Source of the DNA: Trichothermofontia sp964536415
GTDB taxonomy: Bacteria; Cyanobacteriota; Cyanobacteriia; B231
Reading direction: 5' to 3'
DNA: 24,159 nt
Assembly: GCA_964536415.1 (NCBI GenBank)
Contig: CAZHXN010000065.1
Span: 1 to 24,159 of the forward strand
Part shown: positions 16,005-23,304 of the stretch, in pieces
How the letters are laid out: every line of letters starts with the position of its first letter
Position numbering within the stretch: position 1 is the first letter of the stretch
Position numbers and translations under genes: made by a program
The notes under the pieces: model-generated
The model's database searches: none
The model's input: the letters and a program-made list of their open reading frames with translations, nothing else
What the model was told of the DNA's origin: nothing

Positions 16005-18168
16005 GATTCTCCACTGGGACAGCCTCGATCGCCTCGGTGGCGATCGTCAACCGCCCGTTATGCTCCTCCAGTAACCCCGGATTGGCATGCGTTTGCTCCT
16101 GAAAAACCGCCAGATCAAACCAAAACGTCGTGCCCACCCCCACCTCACTCACTACTTGCACCGTACTGTGGTGTTTTTCAACAATGTTGCGCACGATCGA
16201 TAACCCTAACCCGGTGCCCTCCAAGGTATGCACCCGATTTTCTACCCGGACAAAGCGATCGAAGATCGTATGCAGATCCTTGGTATCAATGCCAATCCCC
16301 GTGTCCGATACCTCAATTCTGACAAAACCGGGGGGTGCTGCCAGTGACGTATGGGGGAATGTCGGTGATGGGGCCTCCAACCCATCGGCCCCAAGCCCAA
16401 TCCCCACGGGCGTATCATGCCGGGTCAACTCATTGTAGTGCCGCACCGCAATTCCCGACTCCTCTGGTGACAGTTGGTAGGCCCGAATCACCACCTTGCC
16501 GCCCCGGGGGGTGAACTTCAAGGCATTACCCACCAGGTTCGCAAAGACCTGGAGCAGGAGGTCGTAGTGCCCCAGGACAGTCGGCAGATCGGGGGTGGCC
16601 TCATAGGTCAGTTCAATCCCCTTGTCCTTGGCGTTGAGTTGGTGGCTGCGCAAGGTTTGTTCGATCGCCATATTCAGGTCCACGGCCTCGAAGTGGTACT
16701 GGCGCGAGGATTCCAGCCGGGAGAGATCCAGAACATCGTTAACCAGACGGGTGAGGCGATCGGTTTCATGATTGGCCGTTTCTAAAAATTCGCGGCGCTC
16801 TTCCTCTCCTAAACTGTCACCAAACTCATGCAAGGTTTCAATAAAGGACTTAATGTTAAAGAGGGGCGTGCGTAACTCGTGGGAAACGTTGCTAATAAAT
16901 TGACTTTGGGCCTCATTAAGTTCCACTTCACGGGTAATATCCTGGATCGTCATCGCAATCCCTTTCACATTTTCCCGTGCCTGGTCTAGGACATTGGTAA
17001 GCAGCAGGCGAATCGTGCGGGGGGCAGGTTCATCCAGGGTGATCCGAAACTCTGCCGTTTCGCAGTCTCCCTGCACCATCTGATACAACGGACGCGTTAG
17101 CTCCACTTGGGCTGACACGGGCAGATGGTAGAGCACTTTTTCACCCATCACATCCTTACCTTCCCAGCCAAACAACCGCCTTGCCGTGGGATTGACCAGA
17201 ATAATTTGTAATTCGTTATTGAGCAGCACGGCTCCATCGGCGATTGTCGAAACCAGAATCTCCAACTTGGCTTTTTCCGCCGTTAGTTCCTCAATATTTT
17301 GCTCTTCATAATGTTCTAGCCGCTCCGCCATTTCATTAAAGCTCAGGATGAGTTCCCCCAGTTCTCCTCCCAGGGGCAAATCCACCCGCTGCTTAAAGTT
17401 TCCCGCAGCAATGTTTTTCACCCCCACCAGCAATTCCTTAATCGGCTTGGTAATCGTCAGGGCGTTGAACACTGCCCCCAGGATAACCATGACCCAGATA
17501 GAAACGAACACCGCGATCGTCACATCTCTGGTCAAGTGGGAGGAGGCAACCACCGTGGGATTAGGGTTAATCCCGATCGCCAGGACCCCCAAATAGTGAT
17601 CCGCCTGGACAAGAGGAACAAAAACATCCGTGACCTCGCCGCCCGGTGTTTTGTGCTGGCGCACCAGGGGCAAGGCGGAGAAATTGCGGGATTCGACGTG
17701 GGTGATGTAGTTCTCTGGCAACTGAATGCGCCGCTGAATGGCCCGGGCGGGTGGGGAGGGGTTAGGGCTAGGGTCAGTGCTGTTACCGGATTCCGAGGCA
17801 TCAAATTTTTCGCCGAGGGCCGAGAAGGGAATACTGAGGCGAATCGTACCCTCCTCATCGGCATAGAGGATATAGCGCACACTGGAGGTGCTGTCGTAGA
17901 AGCGTTGGCTGAAGTGAGCTAACTCCGGCAGATTGCCCTCGGACACCAGGGGAGCCACATTGGCAGCGAGGAGCAACCCTAAATCACTGCCAAAGCGGGT
18001 GTCACTCAAGCGGGCGTCCTGCTGAATCGTATTCACTGCCCAAAACGTCAACCCACTCATGAGCAAGGAGACAAACAGGGTTGCCCCCGCCATAAGTTTG
18101 GTCTGGACGGTAAACTCAGACCACCAGCGGGTAATTGTGTCGCGAATCGTCGTCAGGAACGCCAGCAA
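15991..18168 (-). CDS. nblS: Sensor histidine kinase, NblS/Hik33 type
   Basis: Domains in order: TM1 ~24-46; a ~165-residue extracytoplasmic sensor region; TM2 ~213-238; HAMP ~238-290; PAS ~300-400; HisKA with phospho-acceptor H430 in NVSHELRTP; HATPase_c with N-box N548, G1 SDTGIGI (621-627), F-box FDRFVRVEN and G2 GTGLGLSI (651-658). The N-terminal FTVQTKLMAG and LLMSGLTFWAVNTIQQDARL are typical of NblS/Hik33 (DspA). In model cyanobacteria this essential kinase controls high-light, nutrient-stress and cold responses and phycobilisome degradation with the regulators RpaB and SrrA. Between N-box and G1 there is an unusual ~45-residue insertion rich in Pro, Gly and His (~570-615). The gene is divergent from pgeF across a palindrome-bearing spacer, and its end overlaps a GT4 gene. 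Confidence 0.93.
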   Translation of the reverse strand: MLAFLTTIRDTITRWWSEFTVQTKLMAGATLFVSLLMSGLTFWAVNTIQQDARLSDTRFGSDLGLLLAANVAPLVSEGNLPELAHFSQRFYDSTSSVRYILYADEEGTIRLSIPFSALGEKFDASESGNSTDPSPNPSPPARAIQRRIQLPENYITHVESRNFSALPLVRQHKTPGGEVTDVFVPLVQADHYLGVLAIGINPNPTVVASSHLTRDVTIAVFVSIWVMVILGAVFNALTITKPIKELLVGVKNIAAGNFKQRVDLPLGGELGELILSFNEMAERLEHYEEQNIEELTAEKAKLEILVSTIADGAVLLNNELQIILVNPTARRLFGWEGKDVMGEKVLYHLPVSAQVELTRPLYQMVQGDCETAEFRITLDEPAPRTIRLLLTNVLDQARENVKGIAMTIQDITREVELNEAQSQFISNVSHELRTPLFNIKSFIETLHEFGDSLGEEERREFLETANHETDRLTRLVNDVLDLSRLESSRQYHFEAVDLNMAIEQTLRSHQLNAKDKGIELTYEATPDLPTVLGHYDLLLQVFANLVGNALKFTPRGGKVVIRAYQLSPEESGIAVRHYNELTRHDTPVGIGLGADGLEAPSPTFPHTSLAAPPGFVRIEVSDTGIGIDTKDLHTIFDRFVRVENRVHTLEGTGLGLSIVRNIVEKHHSTVQVVSEVGVGTTFWFDLAVFQEQTHANPGLLEEHNGRLTIATEAIEAVPVENHVSS

Positions 18169-18266
18169 GGTTTCAAATGACAGAATGGGTCTAACAGGAA
18201 CGGTGCATTTCCGAGTTTAGAGCAAGGGAACGGCCAACAAATTGATCGCACCGCGATCGGATGACC

Positions 18267-18286
18267 GTTATATTTCTCAATATAAC
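18267..18286. promoter_or_regulatory. Perfect palindrome in the nblS-pgeF divergent spacer, possible operator
   Basis: GTTATATT (18267-18274) and AATATAAC (18279-18286) are perfect reverse complements separated by TCTC. The site is in a 139-base spacer that must hold promoters for both divergent genes. The dyad has no T run in the minus direction. Its role as a regulator site is inferred; it does not match the HLR1 box as I remember it. Confidence 0.45.
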
Positions 18287-18325
18287 TGACTCTTTGCCCC
18301 GCCGAACGTGATCGGCCCCTTACCC

Positions 18326-19111
18326 ATGCATACTTGGCACTGGCAAACCTGGGATGGCCTCCCCTATCTTACCTGTTCGTTGCTCGATCGCTGGCCCCAC
18401 GGTTTTTTTACCCAACACTTCCAATCCTTATCCCCCCAGGAATTAACGCCTATTTTGCATCCCGATGCCAAAACCTATCGAGTATACCAGGTCCACGGCA
18501 ATCGTGTCCTCAAGACCCGCGACATCGACCCGGTTCCCCCGCCCCCGGCTACCCCGTCCCTCTTGCCAGCGGATGGCCTGATCACAGCCGCTCCCCAGGA
18601 ATCGGTTTGGGTCTGCACGGCAGACTGTGTGCCAGCCCTAGTGGCGGATAGCCAGACGGGGCAGGTGGCAGCCGTTCATGCCGGATGGCGAGGCACGGCT
18701 GCCCAGATTTTGCCCCAGACGATCGCCCAGTTCCAGAGCCAGGGCAGCGCGATCGCCGATCTCCGGGTGGCCCTGGGACCCGCGATCGCCGGGTCGGTCT
18801 ACCAAGTTGCAACTGAAGTGGCTGCAGAAGTGGGGGCTACCCTCGACCTCTGGCTCGCGACTGAGGACACGGCGGACCCCCTTACCCGCCTGGGGCAACG
18901 GTCTGATGCCCCGATCCTGCCCGATCCTGAACCGGGGCGAGTACGGCTGGATGTGCGGCGGGTCAATGCCTTGCAATTGGAGCAATTGGGTCTTCAGCCT
19001 GAACAAGTGGCGATCGCGCCCTATTGTACCTACCAACAACCGGAGTATTTCTTCTCCTATCGGCGCACGGGGCAAAAGCAGGTACAGTGGTCTGGCATTG
19101 TAAGTCTCTGA
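18326..19111 (+). CDS. pgeF: Laccase-domain protein, peptidoglycan editing factor PgeF
   Basis: This YfiH/PgeF-family protein is a cytoplasmic zinc enzyme. E. coli PgeF removes wrongly incorporated L-Ser from UDP-MurNAc-peptide precursors; older annotations say multicopper polyphenol oxidase. Seen (residues counted from the GTG at 18308): QVHGNRV with H63, VCTADCVPAL with C107, AAVHAGWRGT with H124, and FFSYRRTG near the C terminus, which are the conserved metal-binding and active-site motifs. I prefer the ATG at 18326 (MHTWHWQTWDGLPYLT) over the GTG at 18308; neither has a Shine-Dalgarno. It is convergent with the DUF815 ATPase gene, and the 117-base gap between them holds an inverted repeat (GTTCCCG at 19140-19146, CGGGAAC at 19174-19180). 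Confidence 0.92.
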   Translation: MHTWHWQTWDGLPYLTCSLLDRWPHGFFTQHFQSLSPQELTPILHPDAKTYRVYQVHGNRVLKTRDIDPVPPPPATPSLLPADGLITAAPQESVWVCTADCVPALVADSQTGQVAAVHAGWRGTAAQILPQTIAQFQSQGSAIADLRVALGPAIAGSVYQVATEVAAEVGATLDLWLATEDTADPLTRLGQRSDAPILPDPEPGRVRLDVRRVNALQLEQLGLQPEQVAIAPYCTYQQPEYFFSYRRTGQKQVQWSGIVSL

Positions 19112-19228
19112 AAGCGCGACGACGCCTGCCAATCGCACTGTTCCCGCATTTGCATGGTCGGGGTGGGTTGCACCGGGAACTGGCGCACTAACCCTTGCGG
19201 GCATCAACCTGCCCACTCGGTACCGCAG

Positions 19229-20605
19229 TTAGGATTGGCAGTCCTGCGCCAGGGCTAATTCCGCTTGCAAGAAGTCAATAAACTGACGGGCTGTTCGTCC
19301 TGATCGCCCATTGTGACGGGTGGCCCATTGCAGGGCGCGATCGGTCAATTCGGCAGGGTCTAAGTCAATCCCGACCTGTTGCGCCAAATGCTGCACGATT
19401 TGGAGATAGGTGTCCTGATCGGCGGGGGGAAACGTCAGGGTTAAGCCGAAGCGATCGCTAAAGGATAGTTTCTCCTGCACTGTATCCCAGGCATGGACTT
19501 CATCGGCATCACGGGGCGGTGGGCGATCGCCCAAAAATTCGCGGATCAAATGGCGGCGATTGGAAGTGGCATAGACCACCACATTTAGAGGCCGTGCGGT
19601 CAAGGTGCCTTCTAGCACCACCTTGAGAGATTTATAGGTGGATTCATCTTCTTCAAAGGAGAGATCATCCACAAAAAGAATGAATTTTTGGGGTAAGTCG
19701 GCCAGTTGGGCGACGATCGCCCGTAAATCCTGGAGGTCCGATTTATCCACCTCGATTAACCGTAATCCCCGTTGCTGAAACGGCTGGGATGCACCGGGAC
19801 CCACCGCCTGCAACAGGGATTTGACGAGCGAAGACTTCCCCGACCCCCGACTGCCATAGAGCAATACATTCAGCGCTCGGTAGCCCCTGACCAGAAACTC
19901 CGTGTTCTGAAGTAACGCCTGCTGCTGCCAGTCATAGCCCACCAGATCGCGCACCTGTACTGGATCGGGATGGGGAATCCCCACGAGTTGACCCGTTTGC
20001 CAACGGAGGGCGGGCGATCGGGCAAAAACACCAATGCCCTGTTGTTGATAGTGCGCAACCAATTGGGGCAGTAGATCCGGCCAGACGGCTGAACCTTCAA
20101 AGTGAGCGACTAAGTCTACGGGGGAAGAATTCTCTGGGGGAGAGGCCACGGCATGATGGGTAACCCCTGGCCAGACGATCGGGGGACTAGCTAAATCCGC
20201 ACGGGTTTGCACCCACTGGCTGAGGGCGGCGAGATCCAATTGTGCGATCGCCTGCAAGTGCTCCAAATCTTGACGGGCGGCGGCCACAAGGGCGGGTGAC
20301 AAGTCAGTTAGGGGGGTACGTTGGGCCTGTTGACTGAAGGGATTGTCGTCCTGGAGGATCTGGCGTATCAGATAGGCGGACCAGGCGTGTCCTGTTGCCG
20401 CCAGGGTCCGAAACCACTGCCCGTAGGCAACCAGGCAAGCGCGATTAGGTTCCCTGGGTGCGCTCTCGGCGAGCAAGGCTGCCAATACCCTGAGCAAGGC
20501 TTGCCCCCCTGGACTTTGTAGGACTCCTTGATAGAGTAGGAGCAACGACGCCTGAGTCTGGAGTGTTTGGAGGGTCGTTAAAACGTGGGGGGATAAGGCT
20601 GCCAT
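19229..20605 (-). CDS. DUF815 family ATP-binding protein
   Basis: A 458-residue P-loop ATPase related to AAA+ proteins. The N-terminal ~200 residues are helical and poorly characterised. The C-terminal half is the DUF815 domain: QNTEFLVRGYRALNVLLYG, Walker A GSRGSGKSS (251-259), then LIEVDKSDL, Walker B FILFVDDLSFE (308-318), YKSLKVVLEG, VVVYATSNRRHL, and a sensor/lid region with DRFGLTLTFPPADQDTYL. This domain is common across bacteria; its partner and substrate are not known to me. There is no signal peptide or membrane segment. The next gene upstream on the same strand is the broken Uma2 gene, 40 bases away. Confidence 0.9.
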   Translation of the reverse strand: MAALSPHVLTTLQTLQTQASLLLLYQGVLQSPGGQALLRVLAALLAESAPREPNRACLVAYGQWFRTLAATGHAWSAYLIRQILQDDNPFSQQAQRTPLTDLSPALVAAARQDLEHLQAIAQLDLAALSQWVQTRADLASPPIVWPGVTHHAVASPPENSSPVDLVAHFEGSAVWPDLLPQLVAHYQQQGIGVFARSPALRWQTGQLVGIPHPDPVQVRDLVGYDWQQQALLQNTEFLVRGYRALNVLLYGSRGSGKSSLVKSLLQAVGPGASQPFQQRGLRLIEVDKSDLQDLRAIVAQLADLPQKFILFVDDLSFEEDESTYKSLKVVLEGTLTARPLNVVVYATSNRRHLIREFLGDRPPPRDADEVHAWDTVQEKLSFSDRFGLTLTFPPADQDTYLQIVQHLAQQVGIDLDPAELTDRALQWATRHNGRSGRTARQFIDFLQAELALAQDCQS

Positions 20606-20644
20606 GTAAGACCTTGTTCCGTGCGCACGATCACGGCAAGTTCA

Positions 20645-21413
20645 CTAGATACTGGTACCATAGCTCAATTCTCCCAGTACCGTACCTTCTGACATTGGTT
20701 CCTGTACAGCCGCCTTAATCGATTCAGGGGCACTTCGATAAATCTGGAATCGGGGCAGTTGAACTGCCCCAACCGACGAGATAACGTTGCTGGGGGGCGT
20801 AGGAGTGGCAATGGTGACCTTATCGTAGATATCCGCGATCGCAATCTCTAGATTCAGACTCCTGAGGGCTAAAGGCGTATCCGTTGCACTATAGGGTGTC
20901 AATAACCACTGGCGATCGTTGGTTTTGGTATATTGCTCCAGATAAATTCGAGCTTGCTCCACCAACACGTATTCCTGAAAACTGGCGATCGTGCGATAAA
21001 GCGCAAATTTAGTGCCCCGATCGTCAGCCGCCGTTGAGGGTGAAAGAATTTCGATGATCAGTAGGGCATTAATGAGGGTATTGCAGCGATCGGGCGCATA
21101 GACTAGGGGTTGCGCGACGACCATGACATCAGGATTAGGTATAGGTCGGGTGCTCTGGCATCCAAAGCCGCTGATCGGCCATATATACCTCGTAGGGTTG
21201 ACGCTTCAGGGCCAAATTGAAGGCTGCTGCCAGATTCAGTGCTAATTTATTGTGGTTGGTGTGGTTGGAGGTACCGCCAGCCATTGGGATAATCTCTCCA
21301 TCGCGATATTCATGACGTTCGGTGGCCGCCACTTCCATTGCCAGATACTCTTCCGGCAGGTAACGTCGGGGGGCATCCACAGTCGGTGTCCGTAGCTCAG
21401 CGGTTGGGTGCAT
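20645..21413 (-). pseudogene. Uma2 family (DUF820) nuclease, frameshifted
   Basis: Two minus-strand frames together make one Uma2 protein. The first (21413-21135) gives 92 residues: YLPEEYLAMEVAATERHEYR, DGEIIPMAGGTSNHT, YMADQRLWMPEHPTYT, then TAA. The second frame runs up to 20645 and begins with PNPDVMVVAQP, followed by LLIIEILSPSTAADDRGTKF and FQEYVLVEQ. Removing one base near 21140 restores the reading PTY-PNPDVMVV. Uma2 domains have a restriction-endonuclease-like fold with the Asp and Glu of PDVMVV and IEILSPS in the expected places. They are very numerous in cyanobacteria and their role is unclear. As read, the core is split, so the gene is probably inactive, unless this is a sequencing error. 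A repeat cluster lies immediately upstream. Confidence 0.85.
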
Positions 21414-21427
21414 CTCACTTGTGCGGC

Positions 21428-21520
21428 CCTCACCCTAAATCCCTCTCCCAGAGCGGGAGAGGGACTTGAAAATCCGGCTCCCCTTCCCCCCATCCCCCCG
21501 CAAACGGGGGGTTAGGGGGG
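21428..21520. repeat. Dispersed hairpin repeat
   Basis: CCCTCTCCC (21441-21449) and GGGAGAGGG (21455-21463) form a perfect 9-bp stem with a 5-base loop. CCCCCCG (21494-21500) and CGGGGGG (21505-21511) form a second stem with loop CAAA, flanked by further C6/G6 runs. A diverged copy of the first half lies at 8393-8455. The pattern matches intergenic repeats I know from cyanobacterial genomes. Confidence 0.65.
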
Positions 21521-21575
21521 CTGGGAGCAGGGGTCGGGAGATGAGGGCTGCATCTTGCCCAACTGAGATGCTCCC

Positions 21576-21680
21576 GAAGGGAAGCCGGTTTTCGCAGTCA
21601 ATCAAGACCGATCGTGCGTAGGGGTGGGTTGCACCCAAATCCTGGCTGCCCACGCCAAATATCAATGAACCCGCCCATCT
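21576..21680. repeat. 105-bp direct repeat, copy 1
   Basis: Identical over all 105 bases to 22530-22634. It begins GAAGGGAAGCCGG and ends CGCCCATCT; flanking bases differ on both sides. It includes GGGGTGGGTTGCACC, which also occurs at 19160-19174. Copy 1 ends 78 bases before the antitoxin gene. Confidence 0.95.
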
Positions 21681-21758
21681 TCCCGGTCACTGCTAGACTT
21701 AAAACATCCCGATCGACCCGAAATAACCGCGATCTACTTTCTACCAGATACTCTAGTC

Positions 21759-21980
21759 ATGACCCAGTTACTCCTCGAAGCCTTTAACAAAGCCAAAAGC
21801 CTCCCAGAGTATCTCCAAGATGAACTAGCCCAGCAACTCCTGAAAGACATCGAGAACGAACTCCAATGGCAACAAACCTTATCCCAACCCCAACCGTCAC
21901 GTCTAGACGAACTAGCCCGTCAAGCACTCCAGGAGGCTGATCAAGGAAAAACCAAGACAATGGGCTTCGATGACCTATGA
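21759..21980 (+). CDS. Probable type II antitoxin
   Basis: A 73-residue, mostly helical protein (MTQLLLEAFNKAKSLPEYLQ, then DELARQALQEADQGKTKTMG). It has no zinc finger and no clear helix-turn-helix. Small size, position just upstream of a RelE/ParE-like toxin and the ATGA stop-start overlap (21977-21980) make it the cognate antitoxin. The first ~45 residues would dimerise or contact membrane-proximal or DNA partners; the flexible C-terminal tail would wrap the toxin. That division of labour is from other type II systems, not from this sequence. The start has no Shine-Dalgarno. Upstream lies copy 1 of the 105-bp repeat. Confidence 0.75.
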   Translation: MTQLLLEAFNKAKSLPEYLQDELAQQLLKDIENELQWQQTLSQPQPSRLDELARQALQEADQGKTKTMGFDDL

Positions 21981-22249
21981 AATCAGAGCTAACTGAGGAG
22001 TTTCTCAAGTGTTTTGCCCAGTTACCTGATAGAGTTAAGCAAACCGCACGAAAAAATTATCAACTCTGGAAACAGAACCCAACCCATCCCAGCTTGGAAT
22101 TCAAAAAACTCAATACACAAGAACCTCTGTATTCTGTCAGGGTGGGTTTAGGTTGGCGTGCTGTCGGTGTTGAGAAAGCAGAAAATACCATTGTTTGGTT
22201 TTGGATTGGCTCACATAGTGAATATGACAAGCTGCTGAAAAAATTATAG
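21977..22249 (+). CDS. RelE/ParE superfamily toxin
   Basis: A 90-residue protein with the RelE/ParE pattern: an N-terminal helix pair (MKSELTEEFLKCFAQLPDRV), SLEFKKLN, then strands YSVRVGLGWRAVGV, IVWFWIGSHSEYDKLLKKL. Conserved basic and aromatic residues are in the right places. RelE members cut mRNA on the ribosome and ParE members inhibit gyrase; the sequence alone does not say which this is. It overlaps the antitoxin by four bases, so the two are translationally coupled. The DNA is AT-richer than surrounding genes (about 42% and 37% GC in two hand-counted 60-base lines), consistent with transfer. Confidence 0.85.
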   Translation: MKSELTEEFLKCFAQLPDRVKQTARKNYQLWKQNPTHPSLEFKKLNTQEPLYSVRVGLGWRAVGVEKAENTIVWFWIGSHSEYDKLLKKL

Positions 22250-22679
22250 GAACTATCAGCGATCCGGAACCGGAATACACCACACAACTATAACAATAAC
22301 CTTGGATTTCGCGTCCTCTGTGTTTCGTCCTGAACTCTTTAGCACCAGAGTGGGTGAATGGGAATTCAGCGAGCGTGCCGAAGAAGAGGCCAGATCGGCT
22401 CCGGTGATGGTCCGCTTGTCTCAACCAGCACCCTCCAAAAATCAAACCGGGTCGGCTAGATTGGTAAGCGCGATGTTCAAAGCATTATCCGACCCATTTC
22501 AACCCACCATAAAGACGCAAAAATACAAAGAAGGGAAGCCGGTTTTCGCAGTCAATCAAGACCGATCGTGCGTAGGGGTGGGTTGCACCCAAATCCTGGC
22601 TGCCCACGCCAAATATCAATGAACCCGCCCATCTCATCATCTCAATCCACCCACCCCCACCTGTATCGGGCTGAACCGA
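22250..22679. other. Intergenic region downstream of the toxin, no gene
   Basis: It contains a 7-bp inverted repeat, GGGTCGG (22449-22455) with CCGACCC (22489-22495), and copy 2 of the 105-bp repeat. An open frame at 22302-22622 runs through the repeat but has no recognisable protein character. Confidence 0.55.
22530..22634. repeat. 105-bp direct repeat, copy 2
   Basis: Identical to 21576-21680 and in the same orientation; start-to-start distance is 954 bases. The two copies enclose the toxin-antitoxin pair. The lack of any difference suggests recent duplication or ongoing conversion. Confidence 0.95.
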
Positions 22680-23093
22680 TCAAGCGTCGGCAAATAAATC
22701 TAACGGCAAGTGGCCGTACATATCATTGATCCCTTCCGCGTCAGCAGATTGACAGGAAACTAACACCCCCCGATACTCACCGGGATAGGGGTTGATATAG
22801 AACACATCAGCGTTGGGATTGAATTTGATATACACCGGTTCCGCGATCGCCTGCTCCTCAACCGAGGGCGTGGGCATTCGAGTATACCCTAGGGCGTGGG
22901 CGTAGGCTTTGAGGGCCGTCATCCCCTGCTCAACACTTCCGGCACAGATCCCCAGAATTTGCTGATCGGAGGCAGCTACTAATTGCAGCAGGGCTGCCCG
23001 CACCTGGTCTAGGTCAAGGGAGGCCGTCGATGGGGTCACACAATCGTACTGCTTGAGAAGGGTATGGGCTTGATCTAGATTCAAGGCACTCAT
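22680..23093 (-). CDS. DUF1824 family protein
   Basis: A 137-residue protein of a family known essentially from cyanobacteria, function unknown. The C-terminal half carries the recognisable pattern: EPVYIKFNP, FYINPYPGEYRGVLVSCQSA and GHLPLDLF. The N-terminal half is helical (LDQAHTLLKQYDCV, DQVRAALLQLVAASD). It has no signal peptide, membrane segment or catalytic motif. It is divergent from the acidic membrane protein gene on the right, with a palindrome in the shared spacer. Confidence 0.82.
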   Translation of the reverse strand: MSALNLDQAHTLLKQYDCVTPSTASLDLDQVRAALLQLVAASDQQILGICAGSVEQGMTALKAYAHALGYTRMPTPSVEEQAIAEPVYIKFNPNADVFYINPYPGEYRGVLVSCQSADAEGINDMYGHLPLDLFADA

Positions 23094-23190
23094 GGGGCGG
23101 GTCGCATCGGTTCTGTATAGGTCACAAGTTAAGCATACGCCTGAAGCGACTGTCCCTCTCGCAACTATCCTGTGTCTAGGGGCCGCACAA

Positions 23191-23214
23191 GCGATAATGA
23201 GTGATAATTATCGC
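23191..23214. promoter_or_regulatory. Perfect 8-bp palindrome in divergent spacer, possible operator
   Basis: GCGATAAT (23191-23198) and ATTATCGC (23207-23214) are perfect reverse complements around an 8-base spacer, about 100 bases from each divergent start codon. A short T run follows (from 23218), so a weak hairpin terminator is possible, but no gene ends here. An operator is the better guess. Confidence 0.4.
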
Positions 23215-23304
23215 TAATTTTTGTTGCATTAAGGGCTACTTTGGCTAGACTGAGGTAGCACAGGACAGGAAACGATCGGTCTTTTCCGCAACAGTCACTT
23301 AGCC

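Larger units (their letters stand above)
21414..21758. other. Intergenic repeat cluster between broken Uma2 gene and antitoxin
   Basis: No gene is seen. It contains two GC-rich hairpins (21441-21463 and 21494-21511) and the first copy of a 105-bp direct repeat (21576-21680). The last 78 bases should contain the toxin-antitoxin promoter. Confidence 0.6.

Noticed and set aside
22302..22622. 106-codon plus-strand open frame downstream of the toxin
   Set aside because: Its last third is the 105-bp repeat read through, and the rest lacks protein-like pattern or any family resemblance.
21427..22634. CRISPR array from the repeats near the right end
   Set aside because: There are only two copies, 105 bases long and 954 bases apart, with no regular spacers and no cas genes.
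23224..23251. Promoter TTGCAT - 16 bases - TAGACT upstream of the acidic membrane protein gene
   Set aside because: Only three of six and four of six positions match the standard boxes; such matches are expected by chance in a spacer of this size.
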